Of a stretch of 64,000 bases of DNA, positions 10,852 to 22,376 are shown piece by piece; position 1 is the stretch's first letter, and each line of letters opens with the position of its first letter. The stretch is from Cryptomeria japonica (Eukaryota > Streptophyta > Pinopsida > Cupressales > Cupressaceae). The notes beneath the pieces are model-generated. The model was not told the origin of the DNA, searched no databases, and saw nothing but the letters and a program-made list of their open reading frames with translations. The stretch is from positions 376,133,018-376,197,017 of the forward strand of contig NC_081407.1 of the NCBI RefSeq assembly GCF_030272615.1. Direction: 5' to 3'. Both the position numbers and the translations under genes were made by a program.

Positions 10852-12651
10852 ATGAGTTTTACAACAATAAGCCCTACTTACACTATTCCCATTAGACGAA
10901 GCCTTAGAATTAAGTCTTTCCAAGGTTTAATTACTGAGGAGATGGAACCTAATTTGAATAGCCTTTTTAACGAGGACACGGGTAATTCCTCTAATCCTCC
11001 TAATGATGAAGAAGCTCTCCATGAGGTTTTTGTAGAACAACTTTTGAAATTGGATAACCAATTTGATGATTTTCAGTAATGGATGTCTCAAGAGTATCTC
11101 GATAGTCAAGCTCTTTCATTAATTGAGGGTCTAAAACGTATGGTTCAAAGTGATAAGAATGGAATTGATATTTTGCATGGTATTCCACACATTGTGGATT
11201 CGAATGTGATGCCTATGAAGAGTTGTGCTGAAACTTTAGGTTATACACAACCTCCTACTCAAGTCAATCATTCTATTCCTTTGACAACCTCTATTGCTAG
11301 CATACCTACTTTTACATCAAACATAATGGCTACTTCTATACAAGACATCCCGCCTATGATCACCAGCCATGGGGGCAATCCTTCCTCTTCAATTAATCCT
11401 CTTCCTTCATTCAATCTGACTTCTTCATTCATTCCTTCAATGAGTGTCCCTATTACATCTCCACAAATGAACCTAGCGCAAGGGGGCAATTCATTTAACC
11501 ATTCCATTCCTCCTTGTAGTGTTCCTCCTTTCCAATCATCTCCTATGACTAACTATCATAGTGTCCCACCACCTTACTCTCAATCAATACCTTCTTTCAA
11601 TAACATAATACCTCCATCACAATCTAACACATCTAATATGAATTCTTTGACTGAAGTGACCATTAACAATCTTGCACAAACTGTCTCTTCTTTATAGCAA
11701 CAAATTGCCTCTATGAATCAATCTAAGTTTAGTGTGCCCACATTTGATGTTGCGAGCCCACTTTCTCTTGACATTGTTTGAGCTATCCCTCCTAAACATG
11801 TTGAAATCCCGCATTTGGAGCTTTATAATGGTAAAGGTGATCCTCTAACACATGTTAAGACTTTTCAAACAATATGTACCGATTTTGCTTATGACCAAAG
11901 GTTGCTTGCAAAACTGTTTACTAGGACATTAAGAGATAAAGCCTTACAATGGTATTGCTCGTTGCCTTCTTATTCTATTACTTCTTTCGAACAACTTGCA
12001 AATGCTTTCATTCAACAATTTCAAAACAATATAAGTCCTAAAGTTACTTTGATTGATTTAATGCATTGTAAACAAGGTGTTAAAGAAAAAGTGACTGATT
12101 TCATTGGTAGATATAAGCATTTGTGTGCTCAAATTTCTTTTCCAGTGCCTGACAATGATATTCAAAGAATCTTTATTTCTAATTTACAAAAAGATATTCG
12201 AGACAAACTTTTGTTTTCTGAGTTTACTTCTTTCCAACAGTTGTGTGCAACTCTTCACAATTATCAACTGACTGTGAGTCAAATGGAACAAGCAAATCCT
12301 ATGGCTTCGAGTGATAAGGGTGATAGTAGTCAACAACCATTTGGAAAGTTTAAACCGAACAGAGAGTCCATTAAATTCAATGAAAACATCATCAACAACA
12401 ATGTGAATGCAGCATCAGGTGTGCCTCCTATTTCTAAGTTTTTCAAGAAAGAAAGAAAGTTTACTCCTTTGAATGAATCATTGCATAGTATTATGAATAA
12501 GTTATTGGAACAAAATGTGCTTACTCTCCCTCCTGTAAAGCAAATCGATCCTACAAAGATTAATTCACCCTATTTTGATAACAAATCTTTTTGTCAATTT
12601 CATCGTCAACCTGGGCATGATACTGAAAAAATGTTTTGCTTTAAATGGTAA
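10852..12651 (+). pseudogene. gag region of the gypsy-type element
   Basis: The N-terminal part is Ser/Pro/Asn-rich. The conserved core at 11815-12300 has the Retrotrans_gag signature: YNGKGDPLTHVKTFQT, then LRDKALQWYCSLP and FIQQFQNNI, then FIGRYKHLC. A short CQFHRQPGHDTEKMFCFKW segment near 12590-12645 resembles a zinc-knuckle-like Cys/His element. It would encode the structural protein of the particle. It is a fossil with a handful of breaks, so I give no joined product. Confidence 0.82.
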
Positions 12652-12879
12652 AATTCAAGATTTGATTGATAATAATACTATCTCTTTTTCTGGAGTGAAT
12701 GATAAAGGCAATACATCTATAGCTCCTCCTAACCAAAATCTTAAGATTTTTACTGATCCATTACCTTCTCATACCTCTAATGTGATTGAGACTAATGATT
12801 CCTCTTTCTCATCTGATGGTCTTGTGTCTATGACTCCGAATGTGATTAACTTTGTAGAGCAGCAAGAAAACCCTAAAGA

Positions 12880-13330
12880 ACCTTCCATCACATTTGATTC
12901 TAGTGAAACTATCAGGGAACCTGATGGTCCTTTATACATAGTTGCAAAAGTCAAGAATACACCTTGTCGTGGAGTGCTTATTGACCCTTCTTGCATGGTT
13001 AATGTTATTACTAAAGAATTTCTCTTTACTTTGCAATTGAATCAAGTGATCTATGACAGAAAAAATATGGTTGTGAAATTATTTGATGCATTTTCTTCTC
13101 CTGCAATTGGTTTTCATTACATTACCTATTGAGGTCCATAACAAATCCCTTGATGTGAACTTTGCTATTATTCCTTCATCCGAACAATTTCGTGTGAAGC
13201 TAGGCTATCCTTGGCTATCTTCCATGAAAGCTATTGCTTCTCCTATTCATAAATGTTTGAAATTTCCCCATAACGGTGAAGTTGTTACTATCAATCATAG
13301 TCTCTTTAAACCAGCTGAAAGAACTTCTAG
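12880..13330 (+). pseudogene. Retroviral-type aspartic protease region
   Basis: Segments reading IVAKVKNTPCRGVLID, a VNVITKEF stretch and FRVKLGYPWLSSMKAI follow the order seen in plant gypsy proteases (active-site strand, flap region, and the G-x-PWL-type C-terminal helix). It lies directly downstream of gag, as expected. It is part of the fossil element. Confidence 0.7.
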
Positions 13331-15036
13331 CGTTCCTATTGATTATTTTTGGCCTCAACAATTCCAATCTCTTCCTCCGCGAAGTGATCATCTTTTCAAA
13401 TCTTATCAAAAGTGGAAAACAGATATGATCCTATCTCTAAGTGAACCTAGAACACCCAAACTTGATATTCCTATCATTCTTGAGAAGGAAGTTCTTCCTT
13501 TGAAAGATAAAACTAATGTCTTTCCTCAAGAAGATTCCCAACCCATTCCTATGAATGTGACTATGTCTACGTCTAATAAACTTTCTAAAAGTAGACCTAT
13601 ACCTCCTCGTCATGATGGACTTGGTCTCCTTCCTAAACCAAATATTCCTCCTTTATATGGAGCAGTTCCTCCTCCTTCCTTTTATAGAGAGAAGAGACCT
13701 TCCTCTTCTCCTATTATCCAGCCTAAGAGACCACAACCTAAACACCCAAGTGATAAGGATGAGAACATTCCTCCTCCTCAATCTTCTCCACTTCCTACTA
13801 AGACTAGACGAAATCGTTCTGCGTGTGAATGTCGACGAAAGCGTCATCTTAGAGCTCAGGCAGCTGCTTCTCAAACTTTGCAATCTCCAAAAACACCTTC
13901 AACAAGCATTATTCCATTTTTATCCTCAGCCAGAAATTGAGCCAAAATCTCCTAAACATAAGATACATGATGATCTTGATCCTGTGTGAGTTAAAGATCC
14001 TATTTTTATAAATCTTGATGATGATATAGATGAAAATGTTATTCATGATGAAAATGTTACTTCTCTTGCTTCTGATAGTGAATATGAATATGTTGATGTT
14101 GATAACCATTTATCTAATGAATTTTCTAAAGCACTTATCCTAGCTCCTAGACAAGAACAACGTGGCTTGGAACATGAACATAGCCCTTGTTTGGATCTTG
14201 TGATAGCTCCATCTGCTGTGTTGGATGTTCCTCCTCTAGCATGTTCCCTGCCTTCCCGAAACATTGATCAACAAGATCGGGGGGTAGATGACGTGCTAGA
14301 CTAGTTCATTAGCATAGCAGATTCTCTCCTCCTCTCTTTCTTTTGTTACTCCTTCTATGCGTTATTCTCATTCTTCTATTTGTTGTCCTTAGTGTTGTTT
14401 ACTTGAGGACGATGCAAAGCATTGAGATCTCTTTTGGTCTCTCTCCTATTGACTCAAAAGACACATGTGTTCCCTTCTTCTAGGTGACCTTCCTTGATTG
14501 GGGAATGAAGAACAATTATGCATACATACATATGATATACATGAATTATCATATAGCATACTAACCCCGAGGAAAGCGAAGTCACCTCGTGCTTTGTGTT
14601 TTGTGTCTATTATCCTTGGGTTTATCTCACACTTGGGGGCTAAATCTTTGTGATAACGTGCTCCTTTCCCTTCTCATTTCTTATGTGTATCACTACCTTA
14701 AAGCAATCACCCCCATTGAGGCGTGTGCGATCGCTTTAACGTGGGGGGGCATACACCCTGTCTATCTCTTCAGGATACTTGAAAATTTCTTGGCAAACTT
14801 AGCTTTGCCTTGAAATTTTTTGGTATTTTTCTTACATGACTCATAGTGAGGGAACCTTACTACTGACAGTCATGGTTCTCCATCATGATATTCCCTTTTA
14901 CTTTGTCAATCGAAGTCGTAAGATCCTTAGTCCACTGGGGGCTTGGTGTATCTTGCCTCCTTGACGTGGTGAAAGTCTTTCAATATTGTTTCCTTGCACT
15001 TTACCGGAAGTATGAGTGTACGCTTATACTCCTGCT
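13331..15036 (+). other. Pro/Arg-rich tail and 3' UTR of the gypsy-type element
   Basis: At 13600-13930 the frame is rich in Pro, Arg and Ser and reads like the linker between protease and polymerase in related elements. No polymerase follows. From about 14300 to 15036 I see no coding sequence. Confidence 0.55.
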
Positions 15037-15051
15037 AAAGTGGGGGCTAAA
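15037..15051 (+). promoter_or_regulatory. Polypurine tract of the gypsy-type element
   Basis: CTAAAGTGGGGGCTAAA lies directly before the 3' LTR start. Its position and G/A content fit the plus-strand primer of plant LTR elements, and it fixes the element on the plus strand. Confidence 0.7.
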
Positions 15052-16239
15052 TGTAGCATCCTAAAATTGTGACACTTGCAATTTCGACTGCATTTGGGTC
15101 TTCACGATGGCGATGCAACACTGAACCTGAATGGAGACCCCGAAACTTGTTCATGACATCAAAAACTGCATTTTTCAACACCCTGGCCTGATCCTCCTTG
15201 CACCTTGCTGTCCCTAGAGGTGGGACCATGGCACCCAGCGCCCTGGTCCCTGGCCCTATTTTTGGGCCCGGTCTCTTTTGGGTCTCGGGTCTTTATGTTT
15301 GCAAATTGGAAAATAATGTTTCCTGGTCGGCCTAAGGTCAGAAAAATCAATCTTTTAACCCTAATTGACAAGTATATAAACTACATTTCCTCTCCCATTT
15401 TGAAAGGAGAGAAAAAAGCTGGAAGCGATATTCAAACATTCAAGCATTCAAGCATTCAAGCATTCCTTCAAGCAATTGATCATTCTAAGTCTCCATTCAA
15501 GGCTAAGTGTTGCATTCAAGGCAAGGATTCAACCATTGAAGAGGAGATGACATACAACTTACAACATACAACAACATTTACACCTTCGCATGTAAGAATA
15601 CAAACATTCTTACAACAAGGTATCAGTACTTTATTACATTACAATCATTTACATTTACAGCATTCTCATTTCTTGGTTAATTCCAAAACTGGGGTTTGAC
15701 CTAAGGGCAAACCCCTAATCCCTAACCCCCAATCATCCTCGCTTTTCTGTGTGTAGGTTGCAGGTATGTGGCTGTAATTGAAGATCTGGAATCCTTGTGC
15801 AGAGACGAACAGATCCCCCTTCGTTTTGCAGATTTTTCGGAGGACTGTGTGCACGTCGGGCGCCATCGTCCCATCAACTTTCGCTCAAATTTACAGGACA
15901 GCTCCGTCTCGACATTTTACTACTAATTCCAGGTCCGCAGCTTCATCCTATATTCCTATCTCTGTTTATAAGTGAATCTTTCTCACTTTTCATGCATTCC
16001 TAGCTTAATCCTTTTATCTACATTCTTTACAAAAGAGGGTAGCCTTGATGTCTTAACCCTTGAAACTCATTTAGAATCTAGTCTTGCATTGTGTGGGATT
16101 GGATCTTGTGGGTTTCAACCCCTCTTTTGAATGTAAAGTCTCCCCTAAGTGAAAACCGTCAACCCTAGTGACCGCCTTTCCCTCTCTTTGGAGTGGTGGG
16201 GGGAACACTTGGGGTTCGCTCGCAATTTTCCACTCTACA
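15052..16239 (+). repeat. 3' LTR of the gypsy-type element
   Basis: It runs from TGTAGCATCC to CTCTACA and is 1188 bp long. It matches 8431-9672 throughout except for a contraction in the GC-rich block and small indels. The 30-nt stem-loop motif recurs at 15842-15871. It is preceded by the purine-rich AAAGTGGGGGCTAAA. Confidence 0.9.
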
Positions 16240-16559
16240 GGGGGGGAGATGGGGCTATCAAGGATTTAGAGGAATGAGAGCTTAGGGACTATTGGAAATA
16301 GAGAGCTTGTATTGATTGGCTTCAAGTGGGGGATAAGAATGTTGCATTCTTATTCAATTTAGTGAAAGCAAGAAGACATTGCAATTCTATTCCTGTTCTG
16401 GTCAATGATAGAGGCGAGCCGTGTTTATCCTTGCAGGAGATCTCTAGGGAGGCTTTACAATATTTTTAGTCCCTCTTTAGGGAGGATACTCAGGGGGGAA
16501 CAAAAGAGGAGAATCAAGTTTGTTCTTGTATTTCTTCTCTAGTTACTATGGAGATGAAT

Positions 16560-17560
16560 GAGAAACTTATGGGTCCTATTTTGTTGGAAGAACTTGAGAG
16601 GATTATTTTTCTCATGAGGAAAGGAAAAGCCCCTGGTTCGGATGGGTTCCCAGCTGAGTTCTTTCAAGATTTTTAGGATATTATCAAATTGGACTTATTG
16701 GAGGTGGTCCAAGAGTCTCAAATGAATAAGCAAATGCTTCGTTCTTTGAATATGACTTTCATTGCACTAATCCTCAAGTGTGATGGGGTTGACCGGCTAG
16801 GCTAGTTCTACCCTATCTCTCTTTGTAATGTGGTTTATAAGATCATTTCTAAGTTGATAGTGGAGAGGTTGAAGAACCATCTTGGGGATATCATCTCAGA
16901 GGAGTAGAGTGGGTTTGTGGAAGGTCGCCAAATCCTATATGGTGTGGTCATTGCTACTAAGGCCATTCATTCTATGGCAGCTTCCAAGGAAAAAGCTATG
17001 TTTATTAAGCTAGATATGTCTAAGGCTTATTATAGAATATGTTGGTCCTTTCTCCAAAAGATCCTTAGGGCCTTTGGCTTTTCTGATGAATGGATTTAAT
17101 GGGTAATGAGTTGTATTACTTCTACCTCCTCTATGCTGATCAATGGAGATCATACAGAGTTGTTTGGTGCTTCTAGGGGTCTTTGCCATGGGGACCCCCT
17201 CTCCACATACTTATTCATTCTTCTAGCTGAGGTTCTGGGGAGGTTGATTAAGCATAATATGGGTTTGGGTATTATTCAAGGCTAGAATTAGGGAAATGGC
17301 CTACATCCTCAATCCCATTTGCAGTTTATTGATGACACAGTCCTAATGGGACTAGCTAGGATTAGAGAAGCTTCGAATATGCAAAAAGTTTGGATGTTTA
17401 TCATGTCGCTTCAGGCCAGTTGATCAATAAGGATAAATCTTCCATTCTCTTCTTCAACACACCTACAAATATTCAGAGGAGGATTGCTCATATCCTGAGA
17501 TTCCAAGTTGGTTCTCTTCCCTAACTTACCTAGTTAATCCTATCTCTACTGGTAACCCTC
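16560..17560 (+). pseudogene. LINE copy A reverse transcriptase (dead)
   Basis: The fingers and palm motifs read in order: the GSDGFPAEFF block near 16637, GRQILYGVVIATKAIHSM from 16925, FIKLDMSKAYYRI near 17000, SRGLCHGDPLSTYLFILLAE near 17173, and the active-site box QFIDDTVLMG near 17323-17352. The YxDD aspartates are kept as FIDD. At least five nonsense codons interrupt it. The family is plant L1 (non-LTR) reverse transcriptase. Confidence 0.88.
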
Positions 17561-18419
17561 CCAGGGATTCATGGCAGGGTATCCTGGACAAATTTTAGAT
17601 GAAGGATGAACATTGCACACATAAATGGTTATCCTTTGCTAGGATGGTTCAACTGATCCAGTTAGTGGTTCAAGGTCTTTCGATTTATTGGTGTATGCTC
17701 CAAGTGGCCCTTAAGTGGTTCCTGAAGGGATTGGATTCTCTAGAAAGGCAATATGTCCTCCTACAAATGGTGTCTTGTCAATTAGGACTTGGTTTGTATG
17801 CCGAAGAAGTCAGGTGGGCTTGGCTTAAGGCAGTCTGTTTTATTTCGGGAGGCTTTGGCAGCTAAATTGTACTGGAGGTGGTGAGTTGAATAGGATCGAG
17901 GCTAGGCTAGTATTTTGGCCTGCAAATACATGCAGAGGATCTCGAAGGAGGAAATCCCAAGATATCCACTTGAGGGAAAAGGTTCTTTGATTTGGAGTAC
18001 TCTCAAGAAAGGGGCTTCTCTTATAAAGGAAGGAATTTTTTGGATATGTAAGCACGGGGAAGTGCTGCTTTTTTGGTTTAACTCTTGGGATGGTTATCCT
18101 CCCATCCTTGATCCGTCTCCCAACCTTGACAATCTTTTCAAGAGGTTCCTGGAGGTAGGGTGGTCTAGGGTGATCAACTTTAAGGCTATTTATAGGTGTG
18201 GCCGGTTGGAGTTGGAGTGGTAGAGGGATCCTAATGAATGGTCGATTGCTGGTATGGATGAAGAGTGTGCTGAGTTGTATAGCATTTTGGCAAGTAGACA
18301 TTGTAGCTCCCTTAAGGGTAGGGACAGACTTGCTTGGTCCCCAAATCCTAAGGGCATTTTCACTATGGCTAGTGGCTACTAGGAGTTGTCGTCCCAAAGA
18401 TTGGAGGGGAGGAAGGTAC

Positions 18420-18620
18420 TTTGGTGGAATCATGTGGAATAATTTATCTAGGTTGAAGTGTAACTGTTTTGCTTGGAATTTGGGTTTGAATAGATGTCTA
18501 ACTTGGGACAACATTCATAAGCAGGGATTCCTTGGGCCTTCCATCTGTGTTTTGTGTGGTAATGGGGAGGAGGATTCCTCACACCTGTTCTTCAGATGCC
18601 CTTTCTTGCTGCTAAATTGG
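18420..18620 (+). pseudogene. LINE copy A zinc-binding reverse transcriptase domain
   Basis: The reading CVLCGNGEEDSSHLFFRCPF near 18549-18608 fits the zf-RVT pattern of plant LINEs (Cys-x2-Cys, then His and Cys). It precedes the RNase H, as in the family. Its surroundings are open over a 178-codon frame at 18198-18734. Confidence 0.8.
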
Positions 18621-18821
18621 CATTACTGGTGGGGGGTGTCAAAGCATCCTTGTGTTCACGCGGATTATTTGGTGGATTTTTGGAGTAGTTTAGGCAGGCC
18701 TGCTATCTTGTCCTCTTTTCTCCAGACTGTCTGACATATTGGGCCCATTTTCATACTGTGACAGATCTGGCTAGAGAGGAATAGGAGGATCTTTAGGGAG
18801 GTCAGATTATTAGTTCAGCAA

Positions 18822-19484
18822 GTGTGGAATAGAATCATTGGTATGATTCGGGAGATGGTGGAAGCTAAATGTGCAGTGAATTTTCCTCTGGATAGAGGAG
18901 AGGCTGATATTGTGAGTAGGTTAGGGTTGCAGGAGATTTCACCCACCTTGGCGTGTGTTAGGAGAGGTAGGCATGCTATGAAGAAGTTTCAGAGGATGGG
19001 AAAATGGATGCCTCCTCGGAATGAGTCCATCAAGACTAACATCAATGGCTCCTCTAGGGGTAATCTGGGCCCTGCTGGGATTGGCGGTGTTGGTAGGGAT
19101 AGTAGGGGGGAGGAGGTTTTCTTCTTCTCGGTGCATAAAGGGCGGCAATCTAATAACTTAATGGAGGGATTAGAAATCTTCTATTCCCTTGAGCAGGCCT
19201 TGGAGTTGGAGTGGCGGAAGGTTATCTGCGAATCAGATTCACAAATTATTGTTAACTTGTTGTTTGAGCAGAAGGTGAGTGGGGTTCATTGGCAATGGGA
19301 AGGGATCATTCACCAGATTCTTGAAATTAGTTCTATGATGGAGAAGGCGTCTTCATCCACATTCCTTGTGAATGGAATAGAGCAGTTGTTTGTTTGGCTA
19401 ATTGGGCCTCGAAACATGACGATGATTGGAAAGTTGAAGGTTGGGAGAAACTCTCCCTGGATTACTGTCAAGACAGGTCCATAA
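18822..19484 (+). pseudogene. LINE copy A RNase H domain
   Basis: This is an open stretch of 220 codons. It has the plant RVT_3-type RNase H layout: KTNINGSSRGNLGPAGIGG near 19035, NLMEGLEIFYSLEQAL, and CESDSQIIVNLL near 19228. The first catalytic Asp position reads Asn (NING for the usual DG), while the ESDS Asp is kept. A VCLANWASKHDD-like segment near 19390 lies in another frame. It is the C-terminal domain of ORF2 and is probably inactive. Confidence 0.82.
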
Positions 19485-19693
19485 GATATTTGTTGAGGAT
19501 ATGGATAGTTATGAAGCAGGCCGATCTTAGGTTGGTCTTGTGGTTCCTCCATGGGGCCTTGAGACTCTGGCTCTCTCTTGGGTTGGGCTTGTGGTTCCCT
19601 CTTGGGGCTTTGAGACTCTAGCTCTCTTTTGTAATTCTTGATTCTGTTCTTCAGTAAAGTTTTTACCCCTTCATTCAAAACAAACAAAAAAAC

Positions 19694-21140
19694 ATTAGTT
19701 TAGCATTAGGGTCAAGGTTGAATTTAGTTTGGGGTTAGGTTTAAATTTGGTTTCATGTTCAATTAGGTTTAGGGTTAGTGTTTAATATTATTTCAGGCTA
19801 GGGTTCAATTTGGTTGAATGTTGTGGTTAGGTTTCATACATTTAGAGACAAATTTTGTTTTATATGAACAATTAAGTTGATTTTTAAGGTTTAATTTAGT
19901 TTAATGTTCAATAAAATGTGGGATTAGGGATCATATTAGTTTAACTTTCACTTAGCTTTAAGGTTAAGGTTTGATATGATTTAATCTAGGTTGGGTTAGG
20001 TTTTAATTTGGTTTCAATGGTTTAATGTTTAATTAGGTTAAGGTCTATAGTTCAATTTTGTTTGGTTTTTTTGTTAGGGTTATAGTTAAATTCGTTTGAG
20101 GGTTATAGTTAAGTTTCAAATTTTCTTTCATCTTTAGTTTAGTGTTAGGTTCAAAGTTGAATTTGGTTTGGGGTTAGGTTTAAATTTTGTTTTAAGTTCA
20201 ATTAGGTTTAGGGTAAGCGTTTAATATTGTTTCAAGCTAGGGTTCAATTCAGTTGAATGATATGGTTAGGGTTCATACATTTAGGGTAAAATTTGGTTTA
20301 ATATTTAATTAACTTGATTTTTAAGGTTTAATTTTCAAGGTGATAAAAAGGGTTTGTTTGAATCATTTTCTTTAAATATATTATAAATTTGTGTTCCTTA
20401 TTATGGTTAGTGTTTAATTTGGTTTAACATTCAATTGGGATTAGTTAATGGTTAAATGGTTTAGTGTTAGGATTAGTGTGTAGTGCTAGAACTTAAGTTG
20501 GTTTAGTGTTAAGGTTAGGGTATAATTTGGTTTTAGGGTTTAATTTGGGTTAGTGTTAAATTAGATTTATATTATTAGAGTTTAACTTATTTTAACGTTC
20601 AATTAGTTTGAGGTTTAGAGTTCAATTTCATTTAGTGTCATAGTTAGCATTCAATCTGATTTAGGGTTTTGTTTCTATGTGGTATAGGGATAGTGTTGAA
20701 TTTGCTATAGTATTCAACTCGTTTTATGGTTGGGGTTTAATTTGATTTAGTTTTATATTTAGAGTGTAATTTATTCTATGATTTTGATTTAATTTAGTAC
20801 ATGGTTAGTGTTTTATTTGGTATAGGGTTAAATTTAGCATAGGGCTCAATTTAGTTTAGTGTTAGTATTAGGGTTCAATTATGTTTAGGATTGGAGTTTC
20901 GATATTATTTGTTTAGTGTTTAATTAGATTTAAAGTTATGGTTCAATTTGGTTTATTTTTTATGCTTATGGTATAATTTGGTTAAGATTCTTGCTTCAAT
21001 CTAGTACAAGGTTAGGGTTTATTTTCATATATGACTCAATTTTTTTAGTGCATTAGGTCTAGGGTTATGGTTCAATATTTCCACTCTTCAATTAAGTGAA
21101 TTAAGATTAGTGTTCATGTTCTCTTTATTTGAGGACTAAT
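19694..21140. repeat. Degenerate telomere-like repeat field (downstream of LINE A)
   Basis: The strand is dominated by variants of TTTAGGGTT and GGTTTAATTTGG, with short TTCAATT inserts. These look like decayed derivatives of the plant telomere unit TTTAGGG. It is not an intact telomere, because the period is irregular and units are separated by AT-rich spacers. The first 780 bp duplicate 36349-37304. Confidence 0.75.
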
Positions 21141-21849
21141 TCTATTTACCTAAATATTATTCATCTTAAGTTATGATTTCTTTTTTGAATTAGTTTATTT
21201 TACATATAATAAAACCACTTACATATAATAAAAATATTATTTTTGTATAGAAATCAATCTCTTTAGGGTTAGTGGAAGAAGATGAGTCACTTTTGGCAAA
21301 AAATTGGAAGTGTTTTCCCTGATTTTCAGGTTTTGTCTTATTTGAGATTAAATTTTGAAACACTTGGAGATTGAATCTTGTTTCCAAATATGTAATTTAT
21401 TTTAATACCCACATAATAAAAAATAAAGTTTTGAATGGAGTTTTAAAAATTATGTTTTAAAAATGTTTGTTTGAGGACCATACTATGTATCTGTACGACC
21501 CACACTTTTTGACACAATTAAAATTATTTTCTCAAATTGTTTTGGGAAAATTGAGGAGCATATTTTTTTGTATTTTTTTTTCAAATTTGTAGTTTTCAAA
21601 TTAATTTTTTAATATTAAAAGAAAATAGTTATGAAATTAACAAAATTAGCTAATATTTCAAGTTTATTTACCCGATTTAATATAAATTAAAAAATAAATC
21701 AAAAATAGTTAAAATAATCAATTTAAAAAAAATATTACATATTACAGTATTAATAAGCATTTGAAATAGTACATAACCTGGCAGTGGAAGAAAAAAAACC
21801 AAACTATAAGTAACTCAAAGCAGAAACATTTAAAAAACTAAAAGATATA
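21140..21849. other. AT-rich intergenic sequence
   Basis: I see no gene or clear repeat here. There are long A and T runs and ATTAAAA-type motifs. Confidence 0.4.
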
Positions 21850-21851
21850 GA

Positions 21852-22021
21852 TTAAGCCGGATAGCGAGTCCACCTGGATTCCCTGGCATCACAAACTCTG
21901 GTGCTGTTAACCATAGATTGGAAATTGGTGACTGTGCGATAATTAACGGGGCTGGAAAAAGTCACACAGCTGTTGTTAGGTTCTGGAAAAACAATGTTGG
22001 GTGGCTTCAATCTCCATGCAG
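21852..22021 (+). pseudogene. Possible exon remnant, unidentified
   Basis: This is an open run of about 55 codons ending at a stop in an otherwise AT-rich region. It has balanced codon composition and includes SPPGFPGITNSGAVNH and FWKNNVGWLQSPC. A T/A-rich stretch ending in AG precedes it. The segment GAG-x2-H-x-AV...GW faintly recalls the C-terminal domain of expansins, but the match is too weak to name it. Confidence 0.25.
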
Positions 22022-22130
22022 TTAAGCAAAACCTCTTTGTTCGAGGACATGCTTTTCACTTGTCCAATTCCACGTTAATATTTTTCTGATTCTTTTTTTT
22101 TTTTTTTTTGATAATATTTTATTTAACAGG

Positions 22131-22376
22131 AAAAGCTTTAAATTAGGCTTTAATGTGGAGAAGTTTAATGTGAAGCTCAACAGAGTTGTTAGAGGATATT
22201 GGTCTTTGAATGTAATGGTGATCAAATCTATGAGTAGCAACTCGGTCAGTCAAATTGATGTAATACTTTATTTTGATGAATATGAATCTTTTGTCTGTTT
22301 TCTGTATTTTCTGTTCTCTCATATTCCTCATATTCACTTTGCACCTATTCACTTTGTCCATCCTCTAGATTGAAGT
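22131..22376 (+). other. Second possible coding scrap
   Basis: After a T-rich stretch ending TTTAACAG (acceptor-like), an open frame reads KLGFNVEKFNVKLNRVVRG and continues for about 80 codons to a stop at about 22373. It could belong with the scrap at 21852-22021. I recognise no domain. Confidence 0.2.

Larger units (their letters stand above)
8431..16239 (+). mobile_element. Ty3/gypsy-type LTR element, gag-protease only, nested in LINE copy A
   Basis: The LTRs at 8431-9672 and 15052-16239 begin TGTAG and end TACA. The 5-bp duplication GGGGG lies on both sides, inside a G run that is shorter in the uninterrupted LINE at about 32929. The parts in order are 5' LTR, long leader, gag, protease-like region, Pro/Arg-rich tail, 3' UTR, polypurine tract and 3' LTR. 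No reverse transcriptase, RNase H or integrase is visible in the 5.4 kb interior, so it resembles a TR-GAG-style non-autonomous element. It is broken in several places. LTR divergence of about 4 percent by eye makes it younger than the first element. Confidence 0.9.
16240..19693 (+). mobile_element. L1-like LINE copy A, reverse transcriptase to 3' end
   Basis: The LINE continues after the gypsy-type insertion with the same gene order as copy B: reverse transcriptase, zinc-binding domain, RNase H, short 3' UTR, then an A-rich tail AAAACAAACAAAAAAAC. The tail is followed by ATTAGTTTAGCATT, which matches the target-site duplication of copy B. Many stop codons make it inactive, and several are shared with copy B (for example TAG at 16674, 16905 and 17283, TAA at 17097), so the source was dead before the locus was duplicated. 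Confidence 0.9.
7843..20490. repeat. Segmental duplication, copy A
   Basis: After removing the gypsy-type insertion, 7843-20490 aligns with 32346-37304 through LINE, LINE tail, target-site duplication and telomere-like flank. Homology stops at GGATTAGTGTGTAGT (about 20490 and 37304). Because the flank is shared, this is duplication of a locus and not two LINE insertions. By eye the copies differ at about 7.5 percent of sites in the reverse transcriptase. Confidence 0.85.

Noticed and set aside
22155-22373. A transmembrane protein of 72 codons
   Set aside because: The Phe/Leu-rich C-terminus comes from T-rich sequence; only the first 40 codons look protein-like.
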